From NCBI GenBank assembly GCA_963749365.1, contig CAVVME010000003.1:1054001-1118000 (forward strand): a stretch of DNA of 64,000 bases, given 5' to 3'. Of the stretch, positions 24,870 through 33,414 are shown piece after piece. Origin of the DNA: WHSW01 sp963749365 (GTDB lineage: Bacteria > Actinomycetota > Thermoleophilia > Solirubrobacterales > 70-9). The notes beneath the pieces are model-generated. The model was not told the origin of the DNA and searched no databases. It was given only the letters and a program-made list of their open reading frames with translations. The position numbers and the translations under genes were made by a program. Position 1 is the first letter of the stretch; the number at the start of each line of letters is the position of its first letter.

Positions 24870-25790
24870 TCAGGGCCTGCGCCCGCGATCCGGCGCCGAC
24901 GCGGGCGGCAGGACCGGGGCCGGATCGGCCGCGATTGCCCCGGCGAGCGCCGCGCGGTCGCGATCGGTGGCGCGGCCGGCGAGCGTCTTCGCGATCAGAC
25001 GAAGGCGCAGGTTGAGCCGCAGCGCCCGCCAGCCGAGCCACTCGCGCCGCGCGCCGTGGGCGCGGCGCACCGCCGCGCGCCAGTTCAGGGTCCCGGTCGG
25101 CCGCCAGCCCTCGGCGGTCCCGTAGAGGCGCGCCGACGAGCCCTGACCATGGTGGACCACCGGTCCGGTGCGCGGCTCGAGCCAGGAGGCGATCCCGGCG
25201 GCGGCGGCACGCAGGCCGAGGTCGACGTCCTCGCCGTACATGTGCAGCGCCGGGTCGAACGGTCCCAGCCGGCGCAGGACCTCGGTCGGCGCGGCGATGC
25301 AGGCGCCGTTCAGCCACGCGACGCGAACCCGGCGCTCGAGCCGGTAGGGCTCGGTGCGCGCGCGCAGCGGCGGCGGCTGGATCGCCGCCGGCACCAGCGC
25401 CCGCACCCACGGCCAGATGCCCACCTCGGGCCCGCTCGCGGAAGGCTGGAGCGTGCGATCCGGGTTCAGCACCCTGGGGCCGACGAGCGCGCCGAGCGCG
25501 CCGGCGGCGTTGGCGAGCAGGTCGAGCCCGTCGTCGATCAGCTCGGTGTCGGGGTTGAGCAGGACGGTGACCGGTGAGGAGGCCGCCTCGACGCCGCGGT
25601 TTGAGGCGGCACCGAAGCCGAGGTTGTCCTTCAGGCCGAGGAACCGCTGGGGTCCCTTCCATGACGCCGCCACCCCCGCCGGGGAGTCGGTCGAGGCGTT
25701 GTCGACGACGAGCAGCTCCTGCTCGCCGCCGAGGTGCTCGTTCATCGACGCGACGAGGGTGCGCAGGTGGCCTGCGCACTCCCACGTCAC
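24870..25790 (-). CDS. GT2-family glycosyltransferase (rhamnosyltransferase-like) with unclear start
   Basis: About 306 residues with GT2 hallmarks: LLVVDNASTDSPAG, FLGLKDNLGFGAASNRGVEAA, VTVLLNPDTELIDDGLD (DxD equivalent), AWLNGACIAAPTEVLRRLGPFDPALHMYGEDVDLGLRA with the ED pair, and a basic C-terminus. The first strand normally reads VSVVIVTYN; here the frame encodes ISYSIVVVTWECAGHL, but the only standard start is the GTG at 25790 inside that strand. The frame is open back to the htpX TAG (25829-25827), 12 codons earlier and in phase. Initiation may use a rare codon (ATC at 25811), or depend on htpX translation. Function as a glycan GT2 is firm; the start is not. Confidence 0.8.
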   Translation of the reverse strand: MTWECAGHLRTLVASMNEHLGGEQELLVVDNASTDSPAGVAASWKGPQRFLGLKDNLGFGAASNRGVEAASSPVTVLLNPDTELIDDGLDLLANAAGALGALVGPRVLNPDRTLQPSASGPEVGIWPWVRALVPAAIQPPPLRARTEPYRLERRVRVAWLNGACIAAPTEVLRRLGPFDPALHMYGEDVDLGLRAAAAGIASWLEPRTGPVVHHGQGSSARLYGTAEGWRPTGTLNWRAAVRRAHGARREWLGWRALRLNLRLRLIAKTLAGRATDRDRAALAGAIAADPAPVLPPASAPDRGRRP

Positions 25791-25826
25791 GACGACGATC
25801 GAGTAGCTGATCTCGCTGCGCGCGTC

Positions 25827-26687
25827 CTAGGCGATCGCAGGGCGCATCTGGCGCAGCCGCCGGACCCGCTCCTCGATCGGCGGGTGGGTCGAGAACAGAC
25901 CCGCGATTCCGCGCGCCGAGAACGGCTTCACGATGTAGAGCGGCTCGGTCGCCTGGTTGACCTGCATCGGCATCGCCTTGGCGCCCTCCTCGAGCCGCAG
26001 CAGCGCCGAGGCGAGCGACTCGGGGTTGCCGCAGTACTCGGCCCCGGAGGCATCGGCGGCGTACTCGCGCTGGCGCGAGACGGCGAGCTGGATCAGGCTC
26101 GCCGCGATCGGCGCCAGCAGGATCAGGGCCAGGTTCGCCACCAGGCTCAGTGGGGACTCGTCATCGCCGCCGAACCACATGAAGAAGTAGGCGAGGTAGG
26201 TGATCATCGATCCGATCGCCGCGGCCACCGATTGGGTGAGGATGTCGCGGTTCTTGATGTGGGCGAGCTCGTGCGAGATCACCCCGCGCAGCTCATCCTC
26301 GGAGAGCAGCTTGGTGATCCCCTCGGTGACCGCGACCGCCGCGTGCTTGGGGTTGCGGCCGGTGGCGAAGGCGTTCGGCTGCTCGCTGGGGATCATGTGC
26401 AGGGTCGGCATCGGCAGGTCGGCGCGCGTGGTCAGCTCGCGGACCATCTGGTAGAGGCCCGGGGCCTCCTGCTCGGAGAGCGGCTTGGCGCGGGCGCTTC
26501 GCAGGGCGATCTTGTCGCTGAACCAGTAGGCGACGAAGTTGATCAGCAGCGAGATCCCGAGGAAGACCCCGGCGATCTGGATGCCGCCGATCGCGTAACC
26601 GATCGCCACCAGCAGGGCGCCGAGGGTCGCCATCAGGATCGTCGTCCTCAGGGTGGCGGCGAATGTGGACTTGCGCGTCGTCGTCAT
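25827..26687 (-). CDS. htpX: HtpX-type membrane zinc metalloprotease (M48)
   Basis: A 286-residue protein, the usual HtpX length. Two hydrophobic spans (about 13-31 and 33-55) precede the catalytic domain with HELAH (His139, Glu140, His143), two further spans after it, and the third zinc ligand Glu in QREYAADASGAEYC. PNAFATGRNPKHAAVAVTEG is the family's substrate-side strand. It degrades damaged membrane proteins. ATG 26687 follows AAGGAG by 12 nt; upstream in-frame starts at 26759 and 26786 are possible. It diverges from the two-component operon, and a pair of dyads lies between them. It is in phase with the following GT2 frame. Confidence 0.92.
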   Translation of the reverse strand: MTTTRKSTFAATLRTTILMATLGALLVAIGYAIGGIQIAGVFLGISLLINFVAYWFSDKIALRSARAKPLSEQEAPGLYQMVRELTTRADLPMPTLHMIPSEQPNAFATGRNPKHAAVAVTEGITKLLSEDELRGVISHELAHIKNRDILTQSVAAAIGSMITYLAYFFMWFGGDDESPLSLVANLALILLAPIAASLIQLAVSRQREYAADASGAEYCGNPESLASALLRLEEGAKAMPMQVNQATEPLYIVKPFSARGIAGLFSTHPPIEERVRRLRQMRPAIA

Positions 26688-26785
26688 TGCGGGGGCAATC
26701 TCCTTCTGCTGCCCGGCTCTCAGCAACAGGCGGCCGGACTTGAACCTGTACTCGGACATTCTGACGATCTCAGCCGCTCGGTTCA

Positions 26786-26826
26786 TAGGGGCTGACCCCT
26801 ATCGTGCCTAGGGGCTCGACCCCCCA
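26786..26826. promoter_or_regulatory. Two tandem dyads between htpX and the two-component operon
   Basis: TAGGGG-CTGA-CCCCTA (26786-26801) is a perfect inverted repeat. A second copy, TAGGGG-CTCGA-CCCCCC, starts at 26809, 23 bp further on, about two helical turns. NarL/LiaR/DevR-type regulators bind such G/C-flanked dyads, often in pairs. The pair lies 46-86 bp before the histidine kinase start, whose -10-like TACCTT is at 26860-26865. Candidate autoregulatory and htpX operator. Confidence 0.5.
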
Positions 26827-26871
26827 TGCCGGATTACTGATCACGGCCTGCGGCACCGATACCTTGAGCGA

Positions 26872-27870
26872 ATGAGACGTCGCGACCTGATGACGCAGGT
26901 GCTGTTGGTCAACCTGCTGCTGATCGTCGCGGCGGTGGTCGCCGCCGCCGTCGCGGCGAACCCTGACGTCGACCTGAGCGAGACACCCGAGGCGGGGCTC
27001 GTGCTCGGGTTCGCGATCGCGTTCACGATCCTGTTCAACGTCTTCCTGCTGCAGCGGCGGTTTCGCCCACTCGAGCTGCTCGTCGATCAGATGGAGCGGG
27101 CCGATCTCTCCCGTCCGGGCGCCAATATCGACAGCGCGCTCAGCCCGGGCGGCCCGGAGGAGGTCGATCGCCTGCACCAGGCCTTCATGCGGATGCTCGA
27201 ACGGCTCGAGGCCGAGCGCCGGCGCTCATCGAGCGCCGCGCTCGTCGCCCAGGAGGAGGAGCGCGCCCGGGTGGCCCGCGACCTCCACGACGAGGTCAAC
27301 CAGTCGTTGACCGGCCTGCTGCTGAGGCTGGAGGCGGCTCGCAAGAAGGCGCCTCCCGAGCTCGCCGGCGAGCTGGCGGAGATCCGCGCACTCGCCAACC
27401 AGGCGCTGCAGGAGCTGCTCACGCTCGCCCGCCAGCTGCGCCCGACCGCGCTCGACGATCTCGGCCTCAAGGCGGCGCTGTCGAGCCATGTCGAGGAGCT
27501 TCGTCGGCAGAGCGGGATCGCGGCCGAATTCGAGGCTGCGGGCGACCTCGCTTCGGTCCCGCACGAAGTCCAGGTGGTCGCCTACCGGGTCGCCCAGGAG
27601 GCACTCTCGAACGCGACCCGGCACTCGGGAGCGGCCAACGTCTGGGTGCGACTGGCGCGCGAGAACGGCTCGGTCGAGCTGACGATCGCCGACGACGGAC
27701 GCGGCTTCACCTTCGACCAGGCCTCGCGCGGGCTCGGTCTCTCGGGGATGCGCGAGCGGGCGTTGCTGGTCAACGGCGATCTGCAAGTCGAGTCCCGTCC
27801 CCAGGTCGGCACAAGTGTTCGACTCCGCGTGCCGATAGGAGGTAGCGATGACCGGATCGACGGGACATGA
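26872..27870 (+). CDS. Sensor histidine kinase, HisKA_3 (NarX/LiaS/DevS-like) type
   Basis: A 332-residue kinase. Two spans (about 10-29 and 42-60) flank a tiny outer loop of about 12 residues, so it probably senses within the membrane. A HAMP-like helix pair follows (RRFRPLELLVDQMERADLS...LHQAFMRMLERLEAERRR), then the H-box EEERARVARDLHDEVNQSL with phospho-acceptor His139, then the ATPase domain with the N-box VAQEALSNATRHSGA and G-box ADDGRGFTFDQASRGLGLSGMRERA. TACCTT is 6 nt before the ATG, so the mRNA may be leaderless. Its partner overlaps it by 23 bp. An envelope-stress role is inferred from the short sensor loop and the htpX neighbour. Confidence 0.93.
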   Translation: MRRRDLMTQVLLVNLLLIVAAVVAAAVAANPDVDLSETPEAGLVLGFAIAFTILFNVFLLQRRFRPLELLVDQMERADLSRPGANIDSALSPGGPEEVDRLHQAFMRMLERLEAERRRSSSAALVAQEEERARVARDLHDEVNQSLTGLLLRLEAARKKAPPELAGELAEIRALANQALQELLTLARQLRPTALDDLGLKAALSSHVEELRRQSGIAAEFEAAGDLASVPHEVQVVAYRVAQEALSNATRHSGAANVWVRLARENGSVELTIADDGRGFTFDQASRGLGLSGMRERALLVNGDLQVESRPQVGTSVRLRVPIGGSDDRIDGT

Positions 27871-28504
27871 CGACGTGCGGGTACTGATCGCCGACGATCA
27901 CGGGATCGTCCGCTCGGGACTGCGAATGCTGCTCGAGCAGCAGGACGACATCGAGGTGATCGCCGAGGCGTCCGACGGCGCCACCGCTCGCGACATGGCG
28001 ATCCGCGAGCGACCCGACCTCGCGATCCTCGACGTCAAGATGCCGAAGCTGACCGGGCTGCAGGCGACTCGCGAGATTCGCGAGCAGGCCCCGGACGTCT
28101 CGGTGCTGATCCTCTCGATGTATGACGACGAGCGCTATCTGTTCGAGGCGCTGAAGGCCGGCGCCTCGGGCTACGTGCTCAAGGCGCAGGCCGACATCGA
28201 CCTGCTCGAGGCAGTGCGGGCGGTCGAGCGCGGCGAGCCCTTCCTCACCCCCGAGGCCCAGCGGGCCCTGATCAAGGACGTGCTCGGCCAGAGCGCCGGG
28301 CGCACCGACGAGCTCACCCCGCGAGAGCAGGAGGTCGTCAAGCTCGTCGCCGAGGCCCACACGAACAAGGAGATCGCCGAGATCCTGCACCTGTCGGAGA
28401 AGACGGTCGAGAATCATCGTTCGAACGCGATGCGGAAGCTCGGCATGCGCGACCGCGTCGAGCTGGTCAGGTACGCGATCCGGCGGGGTCTGATCGAGCC
28501 GTAG
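27848..28504 (+). CDS. NarL/LuxR-family response regulator
   Basis: A 218-residue regulator. The receiver has the acidic pair Asp16/Asp17 (IADDHGIVRSGL), the phosphorylation site Asp62 in LAILDVKMPKLTGL, a Ser and Tyr in LILSMYDD and Lys in YVLKAQ. The C-terminus is a LuxR helix-turn-helix: LTPREQEVVKLVAEAHTNKEIAEILHLSEKTVENHRSNAMRKLGMRDR. AGGAGG lies 6 nt before ATG 27848. It should be phosphorylated by the overlapping kinase. The dyads at 26786-26826 are candidate binding sites. Its 3' end overlaps the opposing GT-C gene by 38 bp. Confidence 0.94.
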   Translation: MTGSTGHDDVRVLIADDHGIVRSGLRMLLEQQDDIEVIAEASDGATARDMAIRERPDLAILDVKMPKLTGLQATREIREQAPDVSVLILSMYDDERYLFEALKAGASGYVLKAQADIDLLEAVRAVERGEPFLTPEAQRALIKDVLGQSAGRTDELTPREQEVVKLVAEAHTNKEIAEILHLSEKTVENHRSNAMRKLGMRDRVELVRYAIRRGLIEP

Positions 28505-29954
28505 CCCTGGCCCGGCCGGCGCCCCAGAGCGAGAACACGGCGATCGCTGCCGCGGCCACCATCGGACCGGCGATCGGCACCGTGTAGCGCGCGTTGTAGT
28601 AGACGCTGAAGCTCGCCGCGAGCAGCATCGCCAGGCTGCCGAGGCCGAACACCGCGACCCCGAAGCGCTGCCGCCGCGGTCCGAAGAAGAGCCCGAGGCC
28701 GACCAGCAGGGTGGCGATCGAGAGGGCGAGAGCGCCGAAGCGGACCAGCCGCTGCTCGGTGTCCAGGACCTCGACCACAGCGTCGTTGACCTCGACCGAG
28801 AAGGGCTCGAAGAAGAGCTCCATCCCCTGCTCGTTCGCCGCCCGCCGAAACGCCTCCTCGGGGGTCAGCGAGGCCGTGGCGACGCTCCAATCAACGAGCC
28901 CGTCGAGGTTCGCTCCCTGTCCCTCCCTGAACTCGTAGCTGTTCGGCAGGTAGTAGCCGCGGACGTCATCCCAGACGGCGCTCAGGTAGTCGCCCGGCTG
29001 CGCGAACAGCGCCGCGCGCGCGAAGCTCCCCAGGGTCCCGTCCTGCTCGCCGATGAAGCCGAAGCTCGACCGCGCCGGCGAACGCTCGTCGAAGAGGTAG
29101 AAGTCGAGTCCCGGCCGCCGTTCGGGCGGCACCGACTCGCACAGCACCTCGGTGCCCCCCGGCGGCTCGAAGCGAGCGCAGTCGGCGAACGGGGCCGCGC
29201 GCGCGTACAGATGCCAGCCCTGCGCGGGCGAGATCTCGAAGCGACCGTTGCTGAGCGCGCTGGCGCTCGCGTAGGCGAGCATCAGGGCGGCGAAGCTCGC
29301 GGCCACCGTCGCGGAGGCGATCAGGCTCGGGCGCCGGGAGGCCGGGCGCCAGACGAGCAGGGCGATGACCGCCACCGGGGCCAGGAACAGGCCCTGTGAA
29401 CGGATCGTCGCGGCGGCGGCGATCAGCACCCCGGCTGCGAGCGGCCAGCGGTGCCAGGGTTGGGGCTGGGCGTAGCACCTGACCAGCGCGTAGCAGGCGA
29501 GCGCGAGCGCGAGCGTGAACGCGGCCTCGGACATGATCGAGTGCTCGAGGAAGATCTGGTCGCCGCCCAGGATCACGGTGGCCGCCGGGGCGAGCGCCGG
29601 CCAGGGCGAGCCGGTGAGGCGTCGAACCGCCGCGAACAGGAGCAGACCGGCGGCTATCCCGGCGAGGTGCTGGAGGATGACCGCGACGACGACCTCGTGC
29701 GAGAGCACCCCGACCAAGGCCAGCAGGGACGAGTAGCCGGCCGGGTGCTGGGGGTTGTCGAGAGGGTTGCGGGCGGCGTACTCGGCATACGGGAACGAGT
29801 CGGCGAGGTTCGTCGTCGCCGGCGACCAGGCGAGCATCGCGAGGACGCGAAGGACGACCCCGGCGCAGACGATCGCCAGCAGCAGCCACTCGGCGGGCTC
29901 GTTCGGGCGCAGGCGTCCGAGCCTCGTGCGCGCAGCGCTGATCGGCGCGTCCAA
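28467..29954 (-). CDS. GT-C-type membrane glycosyltransferase, paralogue 1 (module B)
   Basis: A 495-residue polytopic protein with about 10-11 spans and an outer soluble segment. The first outer loop has the acidic and His/Pro-rich pattern expected of ArnT/PMT-type GT-C enzymes: TTNLADSFPYAEYAARNPLDNPQHPAGYS; then DQIFLEHSIMSEAAF, the extracytoplasmic FADCARFEPPGGTEVLCESVPPERRPGLDFYLFDE, and near the end YNARYTVPIAGPMVA. It is about 500 residues like the paralogues at 31960-33414 and 38059-39546. GT-C enzymes use polyprenyl-phosphate sugars, which the GT2 of the same module could supply. TTG 29954 is 2 nt after the preceding stop. Acceptor unknown. Confidence 0.75.
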   Translation of the reverse strand: MDAPISAARTRLGRLRPNEPAEWLLLAIVCAGVVLRVLAMLAWSPATTNLADSFPYAEYAARNPLDNPQHPAGYSSLLALVGVLSHEVVVAVILQHLAGIAAGLLLFAAVRRLTGSPWPALAPAATVILGGDQIFLEHSIMSEAAFTLALALACYALVRCYAQPQPWHRWPLAAGVLIAAAATIRSQGLFLAPVAVIALLVWRPASRRPSLIASATVAASFAALMLAYASASALSNGRFEISPAQGWHLYARAAPFADCARFEPPGGTEVLCESVPPERRPGLDFYLFDERSPARSSFGFIGEQDGTLGSFARAALFAQPGDYLSAVWDDVRGYYLPNSYEFREGQGANLDGLVDWSVATASLTPEEAFRRAANEQGMELFFEPFSVEVNDAVVEVLDTEQRLVRFGALALSIATLLVGLGLFFGPRRQRFGVAVFGLGSLAMLLAASFSVYYNARYTVPIAGPMVAAAAIAVFSLWGAGRARATARSDPAGSRT

Positions 29955-29956
29955 GC

Positions 29957-30667
29957 TCAGCGCCCTGCCCGGGCCAGGACGAGGTACTGGCCCCCGACCG
30001 GCAGCTTGGCGAGCATCGGCTCGAGCCGCCGCAGCGCTGCCAGGGCATGGGGAAAGACGAACAGGAAGTCGGTCCGGATGACCTCGAACCCGTTTCCGGC
30101 CAGCAACCGGCGCGCGACCGGAGCGGAGAGGGTGACGGCGTCGCGGTCGAACTCGACTCGACTCATGATCAGCCTCGTGCCCGGGTTCCACGGGTTGTTC
30201 TCCCACAGGGCGAGCAGGCCGCGCTGGCGCAGCGCCGCGCGGATGCTCGCCAGCGTCGCCGGGCGCTCACCCGGGTCGATGTGGTGCAGGACCCCGTTCA
30301 GGTGGGCGAGGTCGAACTCCGCGGGCGGGATCCGGTCCGGGATCGCGAAGCGCACCGAGCGGCTCCCGTGCTCGGCCTCGGCGGCGGCCAGCGAAGCTCT
30401 CGAGACGTCGGCGCCGAGCAGCTGCTCGACGCCGAGCTCGTCGCGCAGGTGGGGGATCGCTCCTCCGACCCCGCAGCCGAAATCGAGCACTCGCTTCGGC
30501 GCGGCCCCGATCTCGTCCAATCGCCGGCGCAGCCAGCGGGCGCGCTCACGGGCGAAGTACGAGCTGTCCTCGCCCGAGAGCCGCAGCCCGCGCGCCAACT
30601 CGCCCTCGTAGTCGCCTGCGTAGCGGTCGAACTCGCTCGCCCGACGGCCCGGGGGCGAGGTTTCCAT
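29957..30667 (-). CDS. Class I SAM-dependent methyltransferase (module B)
   Basis: A 236-residue enzyme: motif I VLDFGCGVGGAIPHL, strand-2 LLGADVSRASLAAAEAEHG, FDLAHLNGVLHHIDPGERPATLASIRAALRQRGLLALWENNPWNPGTRLIM. The FGCGxG and LHHI elements put it in the Methyltransf_11/12 group. Its ATG overlaps the stop of the preceding GT2 by one base (TGATG), and the GT-C gene follows after 2 bp, so all three are co-translated. It may methylate the polyprenyl-linked sugar or the final product; this is inference from gene order. Confidence 0.82.
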   Translation of the reverse strand: METSPPGRRASEFDRYAGDYEGELARGLRLSGEDSSYFARERARWLRRRLDEIGAAPKRVLDFGCGVGGAIPHLRDELGVEQLLGADVSRASLAAAEAEHGSRSVRFAIPDRIPPAEFDLAHLNGVLHHIDPGERPATLASIRAALRQRGLLALWENNPWNPGTRLIMSRVEFDRDAVTLSAPVARRLLAGNGFEVIRTDFLFVFPHALAALRRLEPMLAKLPVGGQYLVLARAGR

Positions 30668-31896
30668 CAGCGCGCGGGGGTTCTCAAGACGCTGACCAGG
30701 AATCCTCCGAGGATCGCCTGAAAGCCGAGCGCGACGAGCGTCACCCCGGGGATCACGACCCGCATCGTGCTCGCGTAGTCGAGCTCACCGAAGTCCGCCA
30801 GGCGCCAGCGATTGAGCGCCACCCCGAGCAGGAGCAGCCCGATGAGCATGACGACCGCCGCCAGCGCCAGCAGCCGCTCGAGCGGGAGCGCGCGTTCGAG
30901 CCGGTCCAGGCGACGGTCCTCGGGCAGCAGCCCGTGGCTGGTCGCGTAGACCTTGGCGAAGACACCGAAGAGCGCCGATTGAAAGCCGCAGATCATCGCC
31001 AAGCTCGAGACGAGCAGGGTGTTCGCGTCGAGGCTGGCCCCGAAGACCTCGAGTCCCGGCAGCGCCAGGGCATAGCCGGTCAGGCCGAGACCGAAGAGGA
31101 CCAGGCCGGGGATCAAGAAGAGCCAGCGCGGGCTGTAGAGGAGGAAGAAGCGCAGCGTTCTCCAGCCGTCGCGGAAGGTCCGCAGGTGAGGCCGAGAGGC
31201 GACCCGGCCGTCGGGGTGCAGGGTGATCGGCACCTCGCCGATCCGGGCCGAGGCGAGGCTCGAGCGGACCACCATCTCGACCGCGAACTCCATCCCCGGC
31301 GCGCTCTGGCGCAGGCTCTCCCAGTGGCGCTTGGTGAACCCGCGCATGCCGCAGTTGACGTCGTGGATCGGCGCCTTGAACCACCACTTGACCAGGGCCG
31401 AGAACATCGGGTTGCCCCAGACGCGGTGCAGGAACGGCATCGCGCCGGCGATCACCGTGCCCCCACCGCTCTCCAGCCTGCAGCCCTGCACCAGGTCGTA
31501 GCCCGCGCGCAGCTTGTCGACGAACCGCGGCAGCTCGCCGAAGTCGTAGCTGTCGTCGGCGTCGCCGATCACCACGTAGCGACCCCGAGCCGCCCTGATC
31601 CCGGCGCTGAGAGCGTTGCCGTAACCGCGCTCGGCGGCGGCGACCACCTGCGCGCCGGCCGCTTCGGCGCGCTCGCGAGAGCCGTCGGCGCTGCCGTTGT
31701 CGGCGACGATCACCTCGCCGCTGATGCCGTGATCGGCGAGCGCCTCGCGAGCCTTGATGACGCAGACGGCGACGGTCTCGGCCTCGTCGAGGCACGGCAT
31801 CACGACCGATACCTCGACCCCCCCGGAAGCCCCCCCCGGGGCGAAGCCGGGGCGGCGGTCCAGGGCGCGAGACGCAGCTGTGCTGGGTCGCTCCAT
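30667..31896 (-). CDS. GT2 polyprenyl-phosphate-sugar synthase-like with membrane C-terminus (module B)
   Basis: A 409-residue protein. The GT2 domain resembles dolichyl-phosphate mannose/glucose synthases: VSVVMPCLDEAETVAVCVIKAREAL, VIVADNGSADGSRERAEAAGAQVV, YGNALSAGIRAARGRYVVIGDADDSYDFGELPRFV (DADD metal site), DVNCGMRGFTKRHW. Four hydrophobic spans follow from about residue 255. It should make a polyprenyl-phosphate sugar for the GT-C enzyme of the module. ATG 31896 follows GGAGGTG at 5 nt spacing; a -10-like TAGGCT (31922-31917) supports a local promoter. A G/C-run near the 5' end of the coding region (31817-31857) could form structure. Confidence 0.88.
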   Translation of the reverse strand: MERPSTAASRALDRRPGFAPGGASGGVEVSVVMPCLDEAETVAVCVIKAREALADHGISGEVIVADNGSADGSRERAEAAGAQVVAAAERGYGNALSAGIRAARGRYVVIGDADDSYDFGELPRFVDKLRAGYDLVQGCRLESGGGTVIAGAMPFLHRVWGNPMFSALVKWWFKAPIHDVNCGMRGFTKRHWESLRQSAPGMEFAVEMVVRSSLASARIGEVPITLHPDGRVASRPHLRTFRDGWRTLRFFLLYSPRWLFLIPGLVLFGLGLTGYALALPGLEVFGASLDANTLLVSSLAMICGFQSALFGVFAKVYATSHGLLPEDRRLDRLERALPLERLLALAAVVMLIGLLLLGVALNRWRLADFGELDYASTMRVVIPGVTLVALGFQAILGGFLVSVLRTPAR

Positions 31897-31959
31897 CAAC
31901 ACCTCCGGCGGGGCGAAGCCTAACGCGATCGCGCCCGCGGACCGGCGAGCCGAGCCTGA

Positions 31960-33414
31960 TCAGGCGGACGGCAGCGCACGGGCCTCCCGCCTTCGAGCCC
32001 GCTCGGCCCGGACGATCGCAGTCAGGGCGACCGCGGAGGCCGCCGCCATCAGGCCCGTCATCGGCACCGTGTAGCGGCCGACGTAGTTGCCCGTCAGCGC
32101 CGGCGCGATCAGCAGCGAGAGGCCGCCGATCCCGAACAGGAGCACGCCGAGGCGCGATCGCCGCACGCCGATCAGCAATCCGAGCGCCGTCAGCAGGGTC
32201 GCGATCGAGAGCGCAAGGCCCCCGAACCTGGTCAGGTGCTGCCAGCCGCGCATAAACTCGAGCCCGAAGCGGTCCTTGTCGACGCTGAAGTCGTTGAAGA
32301 ACAGCTCCATGCCGGCCTCGGTCACCGGCTGGATCTCGGTGTAGTAGCGGTCGGCGTCGTTGATCGCGCGCGTGTAGTCGAGTTGCGGATCGAGCCCGCC
32401 GCCGCCGAACTCGCGCAGGTGCAGGCTCGGGACCCAGTAGGCGCGCAGGTCCTCCCAGACCGTCTCCAGGTAGTCGGTCGGCTGAGCGAGGATCGCTCGC
32501 TGCGACCACAGCCTCAGCAGGTCGTCGTTGGTCCCGAACCTGCCGAATCGGCGGGGCACCGGCGCGTCGGGGTCGAAGAGGTAGTAGTTGGCGCCGGGGC
32601 GGTCGTCGGGGTCGGTCCACTCGCACAGAAACGCGGTTCCCGCCGGGGGCACGAACTGGCTGCAGTCGGCGAACTGCGCAACCCTTCCGTAGAGGTACCA
32701 GCCCGGCGACGGGCCGATGCCAAAGCGGTCGGCGATGATCGCGTTCGCGGTCGCGAAGGCGAGCAGCAGAGCGGCGCCGGCGCCGGCCGCGGCGGCGGCC
32801 GCGCGCCAGTTGACCTTCGGCCGCCCGCGCGCGAGCAGCAGCGCGAGCGCGATCACCGCGATCAGGAACAGCCCCGATGAGCGCAGCACCGCGCCGGCGC
32901 CGCCGAGCGCTCCGGCGAGCAACGGCCATCCGTAGACGGGGTCGGGCCGGTCGAACGCCCTCACCGCGGCGTAGACAGCCCCGGCGCAGGCGAGCACGAA
33001 CCACGGCTCGGACATGATCGAGTGCTCGAGATAGATCAGGTCGGGGTTGAGCAGGACCGCCGCGGCCGGCACCAGCCCGACCCACGCCGATCCGGTGATC
33101 CGGCGGACGGCGGCGAACAGCAGCAGCGCGGTGGCGATCCCGGCCAGGTGCTGGAGAAAGACCGGGAACACCACCTCCCGGGTGAGGGCGCCGAAGACCG
33201 CCAGCATCAGCGAGTACCCCGCCGGGTGCTGCGGGTTCTCGAACGGGCCGCCGCCGGCGTACTGCGCGTACGGCCACGAATCGGCGAGCGTCGTCGTGAC
33301 CGGCCACCAGCTCACCGCGACGACCAGGCGCAGGCCGACGCCGATCAGGAGCAGGGCGAGCAACGCGTACCCGGCCCGGCCGGACGGCCAGAACCGGCGC
33401 ACGGCGCCGATCAC
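31960..33414 (-). CDS. GT-C-type membrane glycosyltransferase, paralogue 2 (module A)
   Basis: A 484-residue paralogue of 28467-29954 and 38059-39546 with the same landmarks: TTTLADSWPYAQYAGGGPFENPQHPAGYS in the first outer loop, LIYLEHSIMSEPWF, FADCSQFVPPAGTAFLCEW with two likely disulfide cysteines, and NYVGRYTVPMTGLMAA. About ten membrane spans. The GTG start at 33414 overlaps the methyltransferase stop (GTGA). An open frame further upstream is only the shadow of that methyltransferase. Probable transfer of a sugar from a polyprenyl carrier to an outer-face acceptor. The next gene downstream begins 63 bp on. Confidence 0.75.
   Translation of the reverse strand: MIGAVRRFWPSGRAGYALLALLLIGVGLRLVVAVSWWPVTTTLADSWPYAQYAGGGPFENPQHPAGYSLMLAVFGALTREVVFPVFLQHLAGIATALLLFAAVRRITGSAWVGLVPAAAVLLNPDLIYLEHSIMSEPWFVLACAGAVYAAVRAFDRPDPVYGWPLLAGALGGAGAVLRSSGLFLIAVIALALLLARGRPKVNWRAAAAAAGAGAALLLAFATANAIIADRFGIGPSPGWYLYGRVAQFADCSQFVPPAGTAFLCEWTDPDDRPGANYYLFDPDAPVPRRFGRFGTNDDLLRLWSQRAILAQPTDYLETVWEDLRAYWVPSLHLREFGGGGLDPQLDYTRAINDADRYYTEIQPVTEAGMELFFNDFSVDKDRFGLEFMRGWQHLTRFGGLALSIATLLTALGLLIGVRRSRLGVLLFGIGGLSLLIAPALTGNYVGRYTVPMTGLMAAASAVALTAIVRAERARRREARALPSA

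Noticed and set aside
31817..31857. G-quadruplex control element at the GT2 5' end
   Set aside because: G/C runs are present but encode a plausible Pro/Gly-rich N-terminus, and such runs are expected at this GC content.
30785..33307. 840-codon minus-strand open frame
   Set aside because: Out-of-frame shadow of the GT2 and GT-C genes on the same strand; very Arg-rich and motif-free.
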